From contig JAAEAF010000254.1 of NCBI GenBank assembly GCA_011037195.1, positions 1 to 64,000 on the forward strand: a stretch of DNA of 64,000 nucleotides. Direction: 5' to 3'. A program made the translations under genes and the position numbers. The DNA is from Triatoma infestans. Its lineage: Eukaryota > Arthropoda > Insecta > Hemiptera > Reduviidae. A model generated the notes under the pieces. The model was not told the origin of the DNA. It ran no database searches and saw nothing but the letters and a program-made list of their open reading frames with translations. This document shows, piece by piece, positions 11,362-21,326 of this stretch (positions within the stretch are counted from its first letter, which is position 1; each line of letters starts with the position of its first letter).

Positions 11362-11762
11362 AAATGCTTTATTAGATAATAGTAATTTTACATGTTTTAT
11401 TTTTACAGTCATTTAACGCCTTGATCAAATGATCGTCAGACGAGTTCCGCACTCCTCTGTTATTATTTAACACTACTACAATAATTGCAAGTTAACAATT
11501 GTTTCCATAGAATATAGATTTTCCATGGACTAATCAACACTTAATAATATAGATTAAACAATCAATAAAATTACACAAACTATACCACTAACAAACCAAT
11601 AATACTCCTAGAAATAATATACTGATATAATATAGAGATAGTACTGATATAATATACATATATATAATGAAATAACAGTAGTAATAATATATCGTTTATA
11701 AAATAGAAATGAATCCTTCTAGATGTAGTTTCGCTGATCTTTCCTTGCCTGTATTTATATGC
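11362..11762. other. AT-rich spacer
   Basis: No recognised coding sequence. It includes a 'gatataatataga' repeat near 11620-11660. It may hold the 3' untranslated tail of the antisense LINE that starts at 11763. Confidence 0.4.
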
Positions 11763-13668
11763 CTATTTTATATATGATGCAAGCGCGATCCAGTTTTTGC
11801 CATTGATTAACTCCAAAAATTGTTCACTTGTAATTGTAGCATTCCCAAAGTATTGCTGCCTATACTCCGCCAACCCAGCGCATTCTGTTAAAAAATTATG
11901 TAAGTCCTCTGTGGTGCACCTATTGCACAAGGGGCAGTAAACTAACGTTTCGGGTACCCAAGGTTTATTAGTCAAGTTCAACATATCTGACTAATTTTAA
12001 TTACTAATCTGCAATTTTGGAAACTTCGTGAATTCAGATAATGTTTTTGCAAGGAGTTTAAATAACTATAGAGAGGGTGATATGTGCTATTTGTATCTCT
12101 AGACCGTAAATGGCTCATTTCATTTTCCGCCATCTTTTTCAATAATTCCTCTATCTCTCAGACTATTATCCATATTTGTATTTGGACTCAACTTCTCAGA
12201 CTATTTACTCAACAATTTGTATTTGGTAAGTAATTCGAACTACTCCCCAGCCCAACTAATTCTCTTATTTAATATTTTGATTGCCACAAATTTAGGCAGT
12301 CTATCTTCAGACATATCACACAACCTTTTTAATATATCTGAGATGTAGACGAAGAGTATATAAATGCATACTTTGCAAACCAGTTTCCAACAACAGAAAA
12401 TAGCTTGGGGTACTTTGTGGAAGGCCAAAAACCTTTTTAAGGAAGAAATATTGAACTTTTTCCAACTCTTCGTATTGTTGCCATCCCCAGCTTTGCGCGC
12501 CATAACATAAAATAGCTCGCGATGTTACATGGAATAATTTCACTTTGGTGGAAAAACTAATATCTTTATCGGACAAGAGAACACCACCTACCGAGTTCAG
12601 AGCTAATTTTGCTTTACTGACTTTCCAAACTACGTGTTTCTTTATATTTAATATCGAAGCGAACTTCATACCAAGATATATTCGTTTACGTTACCAATTA
12701 TTTGGCCACGAAAGTACCATCTTTCCCCGCATTTGGCTTAAAAATTACAATTTTTGACTTTTTCAAGTTAATATCGAGACTCCACTTTGTACAATATACT
12801 TCCAAATTTTGTATCATTCACCTCATGGTAACTATATTGTCTGATAATATCACAACATCGTCCGCAAAGGCAATAATTTAATTTTCTTTCTATCAAGGTT
12901 AATACCGCCATCAAGTTCATCATAAAGATCATTCAGGTATAAAGCGAAGAGTATTGGGGAAATCGAGCAACCCTGTTTAAGCCCCGTGGAGACGCCGAAT
13001 TCACTTGTTATACCTTTTTGTGTCCACGCAGAAGCGGATGTATTATTATATAAACCTTGCAAGGCAGTTAATATTTTTGTTGATATTCCAAAATTACATA
13101 GTTTGTAGAAGAGTGCACGTCTATTCACGCAGTCAAATGCGGCTCTTATATCAATAAAAAAAAAGCATAAACCTTTTTATTAGTGCCTCCTCTAGCCCAA
13201 ACTAGTTGTATATTATTGTAAAGTGAAAAAAATTGATCTGTGGTAGAGTAGCCCGAAAACCTGCTTGAAATTCATCTAGTAGACCTTCTGAGTTTGTCCA
13301 ATCAATAATTCTATTTTTGAGAGTTCCAGAAAATAATTTAGTGATGGTGATAATCCTCTATAATTTTGTAACTTTTTTGTAAATAGGGAAAATTATTGCA
13401 TTGGCAAAACTATTTGGAATTACTCCACTCTCATATATAACATTAAACACCTTCACAATGTCCAGCAGAAATTCAGTCGGTGCGAACTTATAGAATTCAA
13501 ACGGAATTCTGTCTTTTCCGGGAGCTTTATTTAATTTAGTTTTCGTTAATACTTCTTTTAATTCATTAAACGTAATTTCCTTAATTATTTATTAAACGTA
13601 ATTTCCTAAATATTATCATAAACGTCTAATTCATAATTATTTATTAACGGTTCCGCGTATGATAAGAG
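11763..13668 (-). mobile_element. LINE, 3' half: RT domain to C-terminal zinc motif
   Basis: Read on the minus strand from 13668. The RT finger region has 'LNKAPGKDRIPFEF' (about 13530), then 'NYRGLSPSLN', 'STGLKQGCSISPILFALY' (about 12960) and a connection/thumb region ('KAKLALNSVGG', 'AILCYGAQSWGWQQ'). It ends with a zinc-like cluster, 'CPLCNRCTTEDLHNF' (about 11930), and a stop at 11763. Several frameshifts break it, and the YADD stretch is spoiled near 12860. Its upstream continuation (linker, endonuclease and ORF1) resumes at 17285, so this is the distal half of one LINE split by the 13.67-17.28 kb insert. Confidence 0.8.
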
Positions 13669-13674
13669 AACATA

Positions 13675-14045
13675 GACTATTTGCCTTGGGGGCTGGTTTA
13701 GTTAGGCTAGGCAAAATGTAATAGGTCAGATTTAGACAAAATGTCATTTGTACCAGCAAATTAGATTATTTTATATGAACTACGATAAATGGGCGAGGCT
13801 TAAGTGCTCGTCGAAATCGATGATTAGTCGGTGGGCATGACGCATCTGTACTAGCATGCATCTTGGTCATAATTGTGCAAAGGTTTAATAGGCTGGGTTA
13901 GGTTTAGGTTCAGACAAAATGTCATATGTTCCCGTACAATACATTATTCTTTATAATTTTGCGGTGCAAATGTCATTTTGTCTAAATCTAAACCTATTAC
14001 ACGTTGCCTAGCCTAACTAAACCAACCCCCAAGGCAATTTGTCTA
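13675..14045. mobile_element. Fold-back element with ~75-bp inverted arms
   Basis: The left arm (about 13675-13751) reads gactatttgccttgggggct and onward. The right arm (about 13965-14045) is its reverse complement with few mismatches, and the loop is about 215 bp. The loop contains a third related block, 'gggttaggtttaggttcaga' (about 13895), and the promoter-like motif shared with 17.07-17.15 kb. There is no coding capacity, so I call it a MITE or fold-back element. It sits exactly at the left end of the sequence that splits the LINE. Confidence 0.75.
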
Positions 14046-14639
14046 ACTCTAAATATATTTTGCCCAACCCATCTAAACCAAACCTTTGGCTAATTGTGAT
14101 CAAGAAATATACTAGAAATGATGCATTAGAGTATTGCAAACTATAATAGCACAAATAGTAGAAATTGGTGTGATAGGGGACCGGAAATTCTAGTGATTGA
14201 CCTGTATATCCTATGAGCCTAATAGCAAAATAAAATAATTAAAAAAATTGCATTGGTTAGGAAAGATGATGTCAGATTTTGTTATATTATTTTTTTCTTC
14301 TTTCAACATCATCTTTATAAATGAAAATGGAATGCCCAGATAACAATGATAGGTTATAACTTATAAAGCATGTTGGAACCTGTACAAGAACAGCCCCTTA
14401 TACATATAATATATAAATATAAGAACACTTTTAATAGTATTATTAGGCATTAATGATAGAACAGCATGAGGATGACGCGTATATTTTTATTTTTGTTGGT
14501 TGCAATATTCAATATACAGAAATATAAATTATATGCCAATGTTTCTAAGCTTTATCATGATAATGATTATGAATAAGAGATCAAAAACAATATCAAATCT
14601 GTATAAGTAATCATAGCGAGGGTGACGGAGAGTAAGAGT

Positions 14640-14795
14640 GGGGAACTATATTGCAATTCTATTGGCTGACTAGAATGTGACGTCATGCGTGCCGAGTGGA
14701 GGAGACGTTATTGAGCGTGGATGACAATTCATCATTCGTCATCTATACTCCAGTGAGCTATCATCAAGTGCAACCTCAGGCTAACAAAGTAATAA
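14640..14795 (+). promoter_or_regulatory. Promoter-like region and leader exon of a compact gene
   Basis: An inverted CCAAT box (attgg, about 14662) is followed by a perfect CRE palindrome, TGACGTCA (14679-14686). A possible donor, aaa|gtaata, lies near 14790, and a T-rich short intron ends in 'ctatttcag' at about 14874. The same architecture (CRE, TATA-like element, short exon, donor) recurs at 16.04-16.19 kb. Function is inferred from motifs only. Confidence 0.4.
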
Positions 14796-14916
14796 TTATT
14801 TTTTTTTTTATTCCCTTAATTTCATATTTATTTTTTATGTTCTTACACTATAAACTGATGATTCTATTTCAGATGTCTTCATTGGCAACTTTTTAAATAA
14901 GGTTAATAAAAGGTCT

Positions 14917-15168
14917 ATGGGCATTGCCAGACTTTCGGACCTAAGAATTAGGTACGCATATGAAGTGGATAGCGCCAAATTTGGAATTGCTGTGATTGCC
15001 CACATAAATTACATTGGACCAACAGGGTATGAAGACCAGCCGAGGAGAGTATTTCTACAGATCAGATTTGCCACTGAGATTACCGACGAGATGATTCAAG
15101 AATATCCGCAGGGGCGGAGAAAAATATCCATTTTATATAAGAGTTTCATCAAAAGAGATAGAAATTGA
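14917..15168 (+). CDS. Unrecognised 83-aa protein of a compact gene
   Basis: I do not recognise the family. The frame is open upstream to the acceptor at about 14874, and the first Met is at 14917. The 83 residues begin 'MGIARLSDLRIRYAYEVD' and are mixed alpha/beta in character, with a basic C-terminus ('YKSFIKRDRN'). No signal peptide, membrane segment or zinc site is visible. A candidate leader exon joined at 14790/14875 would leave an in-frame stop before this Met, so the leader would be noncoding. A poly(A) signal (aataaa, about 15219) lies some 50 bp after the stop. Promoter, short intron, small ORF and poly(A) signal fit within about 600 bp. The gene lies in the insert that splits the LINE and could be element- or virus-derived. 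Confidence 0.4.
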   Translation: MGIARLSDLRIRYAYEVDSAKFGIAVIAHINYIGPTGYEDQPRRVFLQIRFATEITDEMIQEYPQGRRKISILYKSFIKRDRN

Positions 15169-15390
15169 ATTTATTTAAGTGTATAATAATTTTCTATTTT
15201 GTAAATAGAAGTTTGATAAATAAAAAAGGTTACTTTATTTATTTGTTATTATTTAATTCCCCATGTTTCAATGAAATAATAAGAATATTTTATTCTCTGT
15301 GGCACGATAGAGGTAAGTAACAGGTAATGAGTTTCATAAACAAAAATAATAAAAAGGGATTAAGATAATAAGAGACATATTTTTTTTTTC

Positions 15391-15600
15391 TTAATTGGAT
15401 TAAGTATTGCAAAACATGCCAACAAGACCTGGGGTAACATGTCTGGACAGGCGAGATATGTTAGAAATAAATAAAATAAACCATATCCTAGATAATTCTC
15501 ATTGTATGTAGTTGCATTTTTCTTAATAGGATTAAGTATTACAAAACATGCTAAGAAGACCTGTGGTAACATGTCCGTGCAGGCAAGATATGTTCATTTG
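15391..15600. repeat. ~126-bp tandem duplication
   Basis: Two copies share 'ggattaagtatt', 'caaaacatgc', 'gaagacctg.ggtaacatgtc' (imperfect) and 'aggc.agatatgtt'. They begin near 15391 and 15517. A third, weaker trace ('aataataaaa.g.gattaag') follows at about 15625. No protein is seen. Confidence 0.7.
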
Positions 15601-15824
15601 AGTACAAAGTTTAGTAAACAAAAATAATAAAAGCGATTAAGGTAAGAATAGATATATTTTTTTTTTCAAATTAGGGCAAAGTTTAATTTCACAACGTTAT
15701 GCAATAACTAACCTGTTGTGGTAGAAGAAAATAGATAGTGTTTTTCTTATTAATAAATTATATTTATAAAATCGATATTAATCAATATGAATAATCGATT
15801 ATTGCGATTGGCAGTGAAACACTA

Positions 15825-16190
15825 TAGGCTGTGCGACATCATCGGAGTGGGAATTATCTAGAAGGCACTGGAAATAAATAAATGAAGATGTACATTTTTA
15901 ATCAATAAGGCAGTGGCAATGCTATTGCTGTGTGACGTCATACGAATAATATATTGAAAAGGCAGTGGTTTGATATACAATATAATAAAATCGATAATTC
16001 TAATCATTAAGGCAGCGGCACATTGATTGTGCGCATGCCCGAAACTAGCAATGACGTCATAGGAGTGGGATAAAAGTTACTGCAGTAGATTGTATTGCTA
16101 GATGCAGTTCAGTTCTTTGTAAGTGCGCGTCGTGTTAAGTAGAGTGAAATATCAGCAGCAGCAGGCAGCTGGAAGGAGTAAGTCAATCTT
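15825..16190 (+). promoter_or_regulatory. CRE-containing repeated promoter-like region
   Basis: Two perfect TGACGTCA sites (about 15943 and 16053) and a decayed one ('gacatcatcggagtggga', about 15835) lie in related repeats that also share 'aaggcag.ggca'. The last is followed by a TATA-like ggataaaag (about 16065) and an arthropod initiator-like ttcagttc (about 16107). A short leader then ends at the consensus donor gtaagt (about 16179). I see no downstream coding exon, so any transcript could be noncoding or the gene broken. Confidence 0.4.
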
Positions 16191-16350
16191 TTTTTATTAT
16201 TATTATTAGTTTGATTGTGTGGTGAAAGTTAGATGCCACTCCGCCATATCGTTTTTTTTAATTGAATTTTTGGTGAGTGGGTTGAACGGGAATAAATTTA
16301 TGATTGTGCGGGGGGATGGTTAAGATAGAAGTGTACGTTGAAAGCTAGAG

Positions 16351-16415
16351 GACCATTGTGGCCGACTGGTTATGATGATGGACTTCCAACCTGAAGATTT
16401 TAGGATCGCAGGTAA
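16351..16415 (+). repeat. tRNA-like unit, copy 1 (degenerate)
   Basis: A box-A-like TGGCCGACTGG (16358-16368) is followed about 35 bp later by a decayed box B, GGATCGCAGG. There is no matching acceptor stem, so this is a tRNA-derived relic and not a working tRNA. It is half of a 186-bp tandem duplication with the copy at 16537. Confidence 0.5.
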
Positions 16416-16536
16416 GACAGGTTTTTTCATATAAAATAAAAAAATAATTCCCCTCCCGCCCAGAGTAAGGTGATGATGGCGAGAGGTGGGGAAGTTAAGA
16501 ATAGAAGTGTTCGTTGGAAACCACAGCTAGCGAGAG

Positions 16537-16602
16537 AACCATTCTGGCCGAGTGGTTAGGGTGATGGAATTCCAACCTAAAGATTGTAGGATCGAATCCC
16601 AG
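16537..16602 (+). repeat. tRNA-like unit, copy 2
   Basis: Box A TGGCCGAGTGG and box B GGATCGAATCC match the internal RNA polymerase III promoter consensus at tRNA-like spacing. The downstream sequence ('cccagagtaaggtga') is shared with copy 1. The acceptor stem and a clean anticodon arm are missing, so I read it as a tRNA-derived SINE head or tRNA pseudogene. Confidence 0.55.
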
Positions 16603-16728
16603 TTAATAATTTAAAGTTTTTTCTTATTAAAATAAAATAAAAAATACCCCTCATGCCCAGAGTAAGGTGAGAGGTGGTGTTACAGTGTTAGGCTACGCCA
16701 TCTTGTTGTGGGGATGGGCTTTCAGGAT

Positions 16729-17050
16729 GGAGGTGGAAAGAAAATGGAGTCATCGGTTTGGATGATAGGTTAAGAAGTGGGGGTAAAAAGAAAATGGAGT
16801 CATCAATTTGGATACCAGGTTAAGGAATGAGAGGAGAAAATAAGGTCATCGTATTGGATGTAGATTAAGGAGTGGGGGAGGGAAAGAAAATGGAGTCATC
16901 GGTTTGGATGTTAGGTTAAAGGGGTGGGGTAATGGATTGAATTTAGTTAAGAGTGGGGGGAGAAATAGGGTCATCGGATTGGATGATAGATTAAGGGGGT
17001 GGGAGGTGCAAAGAAAATGGAGTTATCGATTTGGATGATTAGTTAAGGGA
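16729..17050. repeat. G-rich minisatellite, ~6-7 units of about 50 bp
   Basis: The unit core is 'aagaaaatggagtcatcg' + 'tttggatgataggttaag' followed by a G-run. Units start near 16738, 16790, 16838, 16884, 16962 and 17012, with a partial one between 16925 and 16960. The plus strand is strongly purine-rich. Confidence 0.85.
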
Positions 17051-17240
17051 GGGGGCCTGGTTTAGGGCTTGTCAAAATCGATGATTGGTCGGTGGTGGTG
17101 GGTAAGTGGGCGTGGCCTAAGTACCCGTCGAGTTCGATGATTGGCCAGTGGAAGAGGGGCGTGGGTGGAAAGTGGGCGTGGTTTGGGGGGTAGGTGGGTT
17201 AAGGCCGTAACCAAAGGGGGCCGGGGTGAGGGGAAAGTTG
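17050..17240 (+). promoter_or_regulatory. Duplicated GC-box/CCAAT-like motif block
   Basis: A block with GGGCGTGGC, 'taagt.c.cgtcga' and 'tcgatgattgg' (inverted CCAAT) occurs at about 17067-17090 and 17108-17152. It occurs again, in the same orientation, at 13788-13835 inside the fold-back loop, so both ends of the 3.6-kb insert share it. Further GGGCGTGG boxes and G-runs follow (17158-17233). The regulatory role is inferred from motif content only. Confidence 0.4.
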
Positions 17241-17284
17241 CCACTCAAAAAGTGGGCCAGAACCGCCATTTCCCCTCTACTCAG

Positions 17285-18165
17285 GCACTTTTGAATTTAT
17301 AATTTATGTTACTCCCTTTATACTTGCCCAGTTCAGCTGCTTTTTTAATGTCGGATATTAATCCATACACTGATTTCTGTGTGTTATCGGAAAGATAGTT
17401 TTTGTTGGCCATTTCAAGTTAGTTTTAGTTTATCTTTATAATATTTTTTATCTCTATTAGTAAGAATTAACCTGGGTGGTAATGTTATTATGTTATTTTT
17501 AATTTTATCTGGTTTCTTATCGATATTTAAAGTTAACACTATGGGCATGTGGTCAGAGTATGTTTCGGCTTAAACTTCAAAACTGTTTATGTAATTAAGC
17601 ATGTGATAAGGGACATAACACAGATCAATGACTGAGGTCCACAGATATGAGTTCACCCTCGCTATCATCTACCGTTCTTCCATTTATTGTGCAGAAATTA
17701 TTATCTTCACAAAAATTTATAAATTGTTATCCCTCATAATTTAATACTTTATCCCTTGATTTTCTTATGCACTAATTCCTGGCCCATCGATTCCATCAGG
17801 CGTTGTGAATCAGAAATTCGAGCGTTACAATCTCCTATCATAATACAATTGTGCATATTATTTTGTATAAAGAAATATTCAATCTAGTAAACTCTCTTGC
17901 CCAGGAAGTGCAACTAAGGTAGACTGGTAACAGTCGCATCGTTTGTTTACCTTTATTTATTTTAAGTAAAATTGTGTCATTTAACGTTTCAGCTTGAACA
18001 AAATTAGTTAATTTTATATGATACGCTATTAACATTCCACCCTTGGCACGCCCAAATTTGGGATTTTCTTTTTTCACTTTAACCCAAGATAATTTGCGAT
18101 TATGGAACAGACGCTCATACACACTTAAATCACCATCCACTAAAAATCCGTTAGAGTTTTTTTGA
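17285..18165 (-). pseudogene. LINE, 5' half: endonuclease and linker
   Basis: On the minus strand 'ERLFHNRKLSWVKVKKEN' and 'RAKGGMLIAYHIKL' (about 18000-18110) match the middle of an APE-type endonuclease. 'CIMIGDCNARISDSQRLM' (about 17800) matches the endonuclease motif in which the Asp-Asn-Ala triad coordinates metal. The linker toward the RT continues as 'SVYGLISDIKKAAELGKY' (about 17330) and breaks at 17285. The frame has stops and shifts. It continues, after the insert, at 13668. Confidence 0.65.
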
Positions 18166-18199
18166 TTTCTCTCCTATACGACAGCAGTTTATTCCTTCT

Positions 18200-18950
18200 C
18201 TCTCTTGTTTGGAGCCCAAAATCTTGCTGAATATTTATACCAGTCCTTTAATTTTTCTGATCTTTGACATAAACAGTGTTACTTCCTTGTTAGATGCCAA
18301 TTCTACAAACACTGTATTCTGTTCAGTCTCAGACTTCACTCTTCCAATTGGAAATGCTCGCACTACATTTATTTCATCTTTTAACTCTAATATATTCTTA
18401 CAAATATCTTTAGCATTCTTCTCGTAATCGCTGCTTGCCGGTAGTCCTCTAAATATCAAGTTATTTCTTCTCGTCTTATTGCCCAAATCTTCCAATTTTT
18501 GTTTTAGCTGCCTATTCTCTTCTTTTAATTCCTTAATTTCCTCTTCCATCTTGCCTATGAATGGAAGTGCTTTCTCTACCTTTTCATCTAACTTGATGAA
18601 ACAAGGTCTTCTTTCGTGTCAAGGTCTACTTTATTCGTCTGGTCTTTCATTGATTTCAACATCATTTTCATATTACTTAACCAGGCAGGCAGAATATTCC
18701 CGCATTCGCCTTCCATGGTTGTTATCGGAACGTGCTATTTCATTGCTTTCCGCTTCAGGAGGGCTTGCGCTTCGCCTTCTCTTTAGAATTTTTGTATTAG
18801 ATAGATATTTGTCAAGAGTACCCTGACTAAATAAAATTAAATTATGGCCAATAAACTGATTGCAATATTTTAACGCATTGTAAATTATGTAGGTAATAAG
18901 TGTATGTACACCAAGCAGTAGAGACACACATACATATATCCCCACCACTC
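18200..18950 (-). pseudogene. LINE ORF1 remnant (coiled coil plus RNA-binding region)
   Basis: On the minus strand the N-terminal part has 'LDKYLSNTKILKRRRSASPP' (about 18780). After a frameshift near 18600 comes a coiled coil, 'EEEIKELKEENRQLKQKLED', then 'RRNNLIFRGLP' and 'NVVRAFPIGRV'. These are typical of the RNA-recognition-like domain of LINE ORF1 proteins, which coat element RNA. It is the 5' ORF of the LINE whose RT lies at 11.76-13.67 kb. There are frameshifts, so it is a pseudogene. Confidence 0.7.
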
Positions 18951-19718
18951 TAACCTTATTAACTTTAATGTATAACCTTGATTAACTTTAATAAATATGA
19001 AAACAAAATTATACTTTTATAATACTTCCTGTGCACCGAAATTCGCCAAATTCAAGTTTAATAAATACTAAACAGAACACTACAATACTGCACAATAAAT
19101 TTTTAATAAACTTTTATGAAAATCACTAAAAACAAGCATCACACCAAGAGCGAATTGAAACACGTCTGTACACTACTGTGACCAGCACGGTACTCCCGAA
19201 AAAATAACTCAGATGCTTTCCAGCTCTGCGGGGATCCAACAACAGAAACTATGAAAAAGATTCATTCCCTCTTGCTTCGAAGATTGTTAAACGTGATTTC
19301 GGTAAAATCTTTATAGGAAGCACGTGAATTACAAGATCAAATGATTGCGCACTTATGAGGAAGGGAGGTTCGGACAGGGAATATGGACTTCTAATAGCAA
19401 AGAACTATTGGCTTCCGTTAAGAAAAATTATATGTAGGAGTACCTCTTAATAGGATTCCATCAGTGGCGGGTGGTACATAAGCTCTCGACACTCCCAGAA
19501 AATAACTACAAAAATAATTTATTTAATTTATGAAGAAAAAAAATAAAAACATTTGAATCTTTGCATAATTATTACCTAAATAGCATGAATAAACCCGTTG
19601 CTCGCAGGGCAGCATTGATTGTAATTGTGTGCGATTTTATAGTGTAGAGGTGGTAACACTGGGTTAGAGCGGAGAAGTTTTCAGTTATCCCAGTAAGTAG
19701 AGATAAACTCTATCATGT
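18951..19718. other. Spacer, probably including Gypsy 5' LTR remnants
   Basis: No coding sequence. The last 250 bp before 19719 should include U5 of the following Gypsy element, because a primer-binding-like site begins at 19724. I could not define the LTR start because no second copy is visible in the window. Confidence 0.35.
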
Positions 19719-19723
19719 TACAC

Positions 19724-19734
19724 TGGTGACCCCG
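19724..19734 (+). promoter_or_regulatory. Primer-binding-site-like sequence of a Gypsy element
   Basis: TGGTGACCCCG sits about 90 bp upstream of a gag start (19818) and is a PBS form common in arthropod Gypsy elements. Confidence 0.55.
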
Positions 19735-19817
19735 TAAATAAGTTTTATTGCTTTCATTTTACTACATTTGGTGCCCGGATATATTATTTTTTATATTCTT
19801 ATTATTCGGTGTCAAAT

Positions 19818-19979
19818 ATGTCACATACAAACAAGGGCGAACTTTCAATTAAAAGCGAAAAAAATGTGGCCGTTGCCAGAGTTGTGGTTAAATTACCACC
19901 ATTCTGGAGGCAAAGAAGCACTGTGGTTTCGTTAAGTGGAATTAGAGGAAGATTTTCAAGCAAAAAGAAGGGTAGATAA
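19818..19979 (+). pseudogene. Gypsy gag, first part
   Basis: 'VVVKLPPFWRQR' (about 19885) is the usual N-terminal motif of Gypsy gag. The frame ends at a stop near 19977. The next gag block (20445 on) repeats the last 35 bp ('agcactgtggtttc..aagtgga'). Gag therefore resumes with an overlapping duplicate on the far side of the inserted RTE fragment. Confidence 0.55.
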
Positions 19980-19999
19980 GAAGGAAGATATTCTACAAG

Positions 20000-20440
20000 G
20001 GTATAATAAAAATAAAGGCGGATTTTAAACCGAGGGTAGATTACTACAGAGACGAACAAAGGAACCTCGTAGGGAATAGAGAGGAAATTCTAAAAGTATG
20101 GGTGCAGCATTCAAGGACCTGTTTGACACATCTGGAGAACAAGAAGTGGTAAGCGAATTTGAAAGTGAAGCTAGCGACGATGCTGGAGCTGATGAAGTAC
20201 CTTCGGAAAAAAAGGACATCGAAGAAATAATACTGGCACTAAGAATCATCCCCCTGGCATCAAGAATACTGGCGCCCAGGCATAGATGGGATCCATGCTG
20301 AATTCCTCAAGCACGCAGGTGATGCTGTTGTAGAGCAGCTCTATACGCTGATTTATGATATTTGGCAAAGTGAAAGGACGCCAGGCGAATGGGGTAGATA
20401 ATCTTATGCCCAATTTACAAGAAGGGAGGCAAGGCAGAAT
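20000..20440 (+). mobile_element. RTE-like LINE reverse transcriptase fragment inside gag
   Basis: The frame 'VPSEKKDIEEIILALR' (about 20195), then after a +1 shift 'GIDGIHAEFLKHAGDAVVEQ' (about 20277) and 'LIYDIWQSERTPGEWGR' (about 20350), is the finger region of an RTE-type RT. Both ends are truncated. It separates the two overlapping gag pieces of the Gypsy element. Confidence 0.65.
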
Positions 20441-20444
20441 GCAA

Positions 20445-20706
20445 AAATCCAGCACTGTGGTTTCCTCAAGTGGAGGCCAATTTTTTTACAGCAGGTGTGA
20501 CACAGGAGGTAACGAAATATACTTATGTAATTGCCGCCTTAGACTCTGACGCCATTGAACAAGTATCGGACATACTACAAAGTGAACCGTACACAGTTCT
20601 CAAGAATACACTTATAACGCGTTTGATACCGCAGATAAAAAATTGCGCACCCTCCTCACTGATGTACACCATGGTGTACTTCTCCCCCCAACGTCTACAA
20701 TATTAG
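20445..20706 (+). pseudogene. Gypsy gag, second part
   Basis: 'GVTQEVTKYTYVIAALDSDA' and 'SDILQSEPYTVLKNTLITRL' match the capsid N-terminal region of Gypsy gag. The frame breaks near 20640 and decays into the 20.7-21.0 kb spacer. Confidence 0.65.
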
Positions 20707-20999
20707 TCAGGAAAACCCCTCATCAACAAGTAAGACTCAACACTTGACAATATTAAACAACAACTGGAAGCACTACATTTCACAGTAGCCGCATTAACAA
20801 ATAAGGTAATAGCGCGAGTGTCAACGAGTAACAAGGATCACACTCCTCGAACCCGCCTGCGATTCGACTCTCGTTCCAGAGTACTCAGCTTGTGCTGCTA
20901 CCACTGGCGCTTTAGCGACGCTGCTCTGATGCATAGAACCCTGTACTTATAACAATAAGGAACCTCCGCAGGAAAATACCAGCACCCATTGTTGAAGGC

Positions 21000-21326
21000 G
21001 GTAAGTGATGGGCATAACCACAACCGCCAACCATGTTTGTATGTTACAGACTACAAGCTAGAAGTCAATTTTTTGGTGGACACTGTGCAGCAGTCTCTGA
21101 GCTACCGCCGTCGCCGTCTGAACGCCGACAGCAGGGACACCAACGCTTGTACTCTGCAACAGGTTCACTCATAACGGCATTCGGCACGCGTTTGGCGGCT
21201 GTTAATTTAGGCTTACGGAGAGATATGAGCTGGGTATTTGTTGTGGCTGACGTTACATCTCCGATCTTTGGCGCGGATTTTTTAGAGACATTCGGTCCCA
21301 TAGTCGAGCTTAAAAAAGGTGCCTGA
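21000..21326 (+). pseudogene. Gypsy protease remnant
   Basis: The aspartic protease active site is split by a frameshift. One frame reads 'YKLEVNFLVDT' (about 21052), and the other continues 'CAAVSELPPSPSERRQ' and 'LGLRRDMSWVFVVADV', ending in the flap/C-terminal 'GADFLETFGPIVELKKG'. Together these cover the normal protease fold of about 100 residues that cleaves Gag-Pol. As it stands it is inactive. Confidence 0.7.

Noticed and set aside
13880..13910. TTAGG-like sequence ('gggttaggtttaggttc') as interstitial insect telomere repeat
   Set aside because: Only one or two imperfect units. It is explained by the fold-back arm sequence that recurs nearby.
11763..18950. Two independent LINEs at 11.8-13.7 and 17.3-18.9 kb
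   Set aside because: The same strand and complementary domains (RT half and ORF1/endonuclease half) are better explained by one split element.
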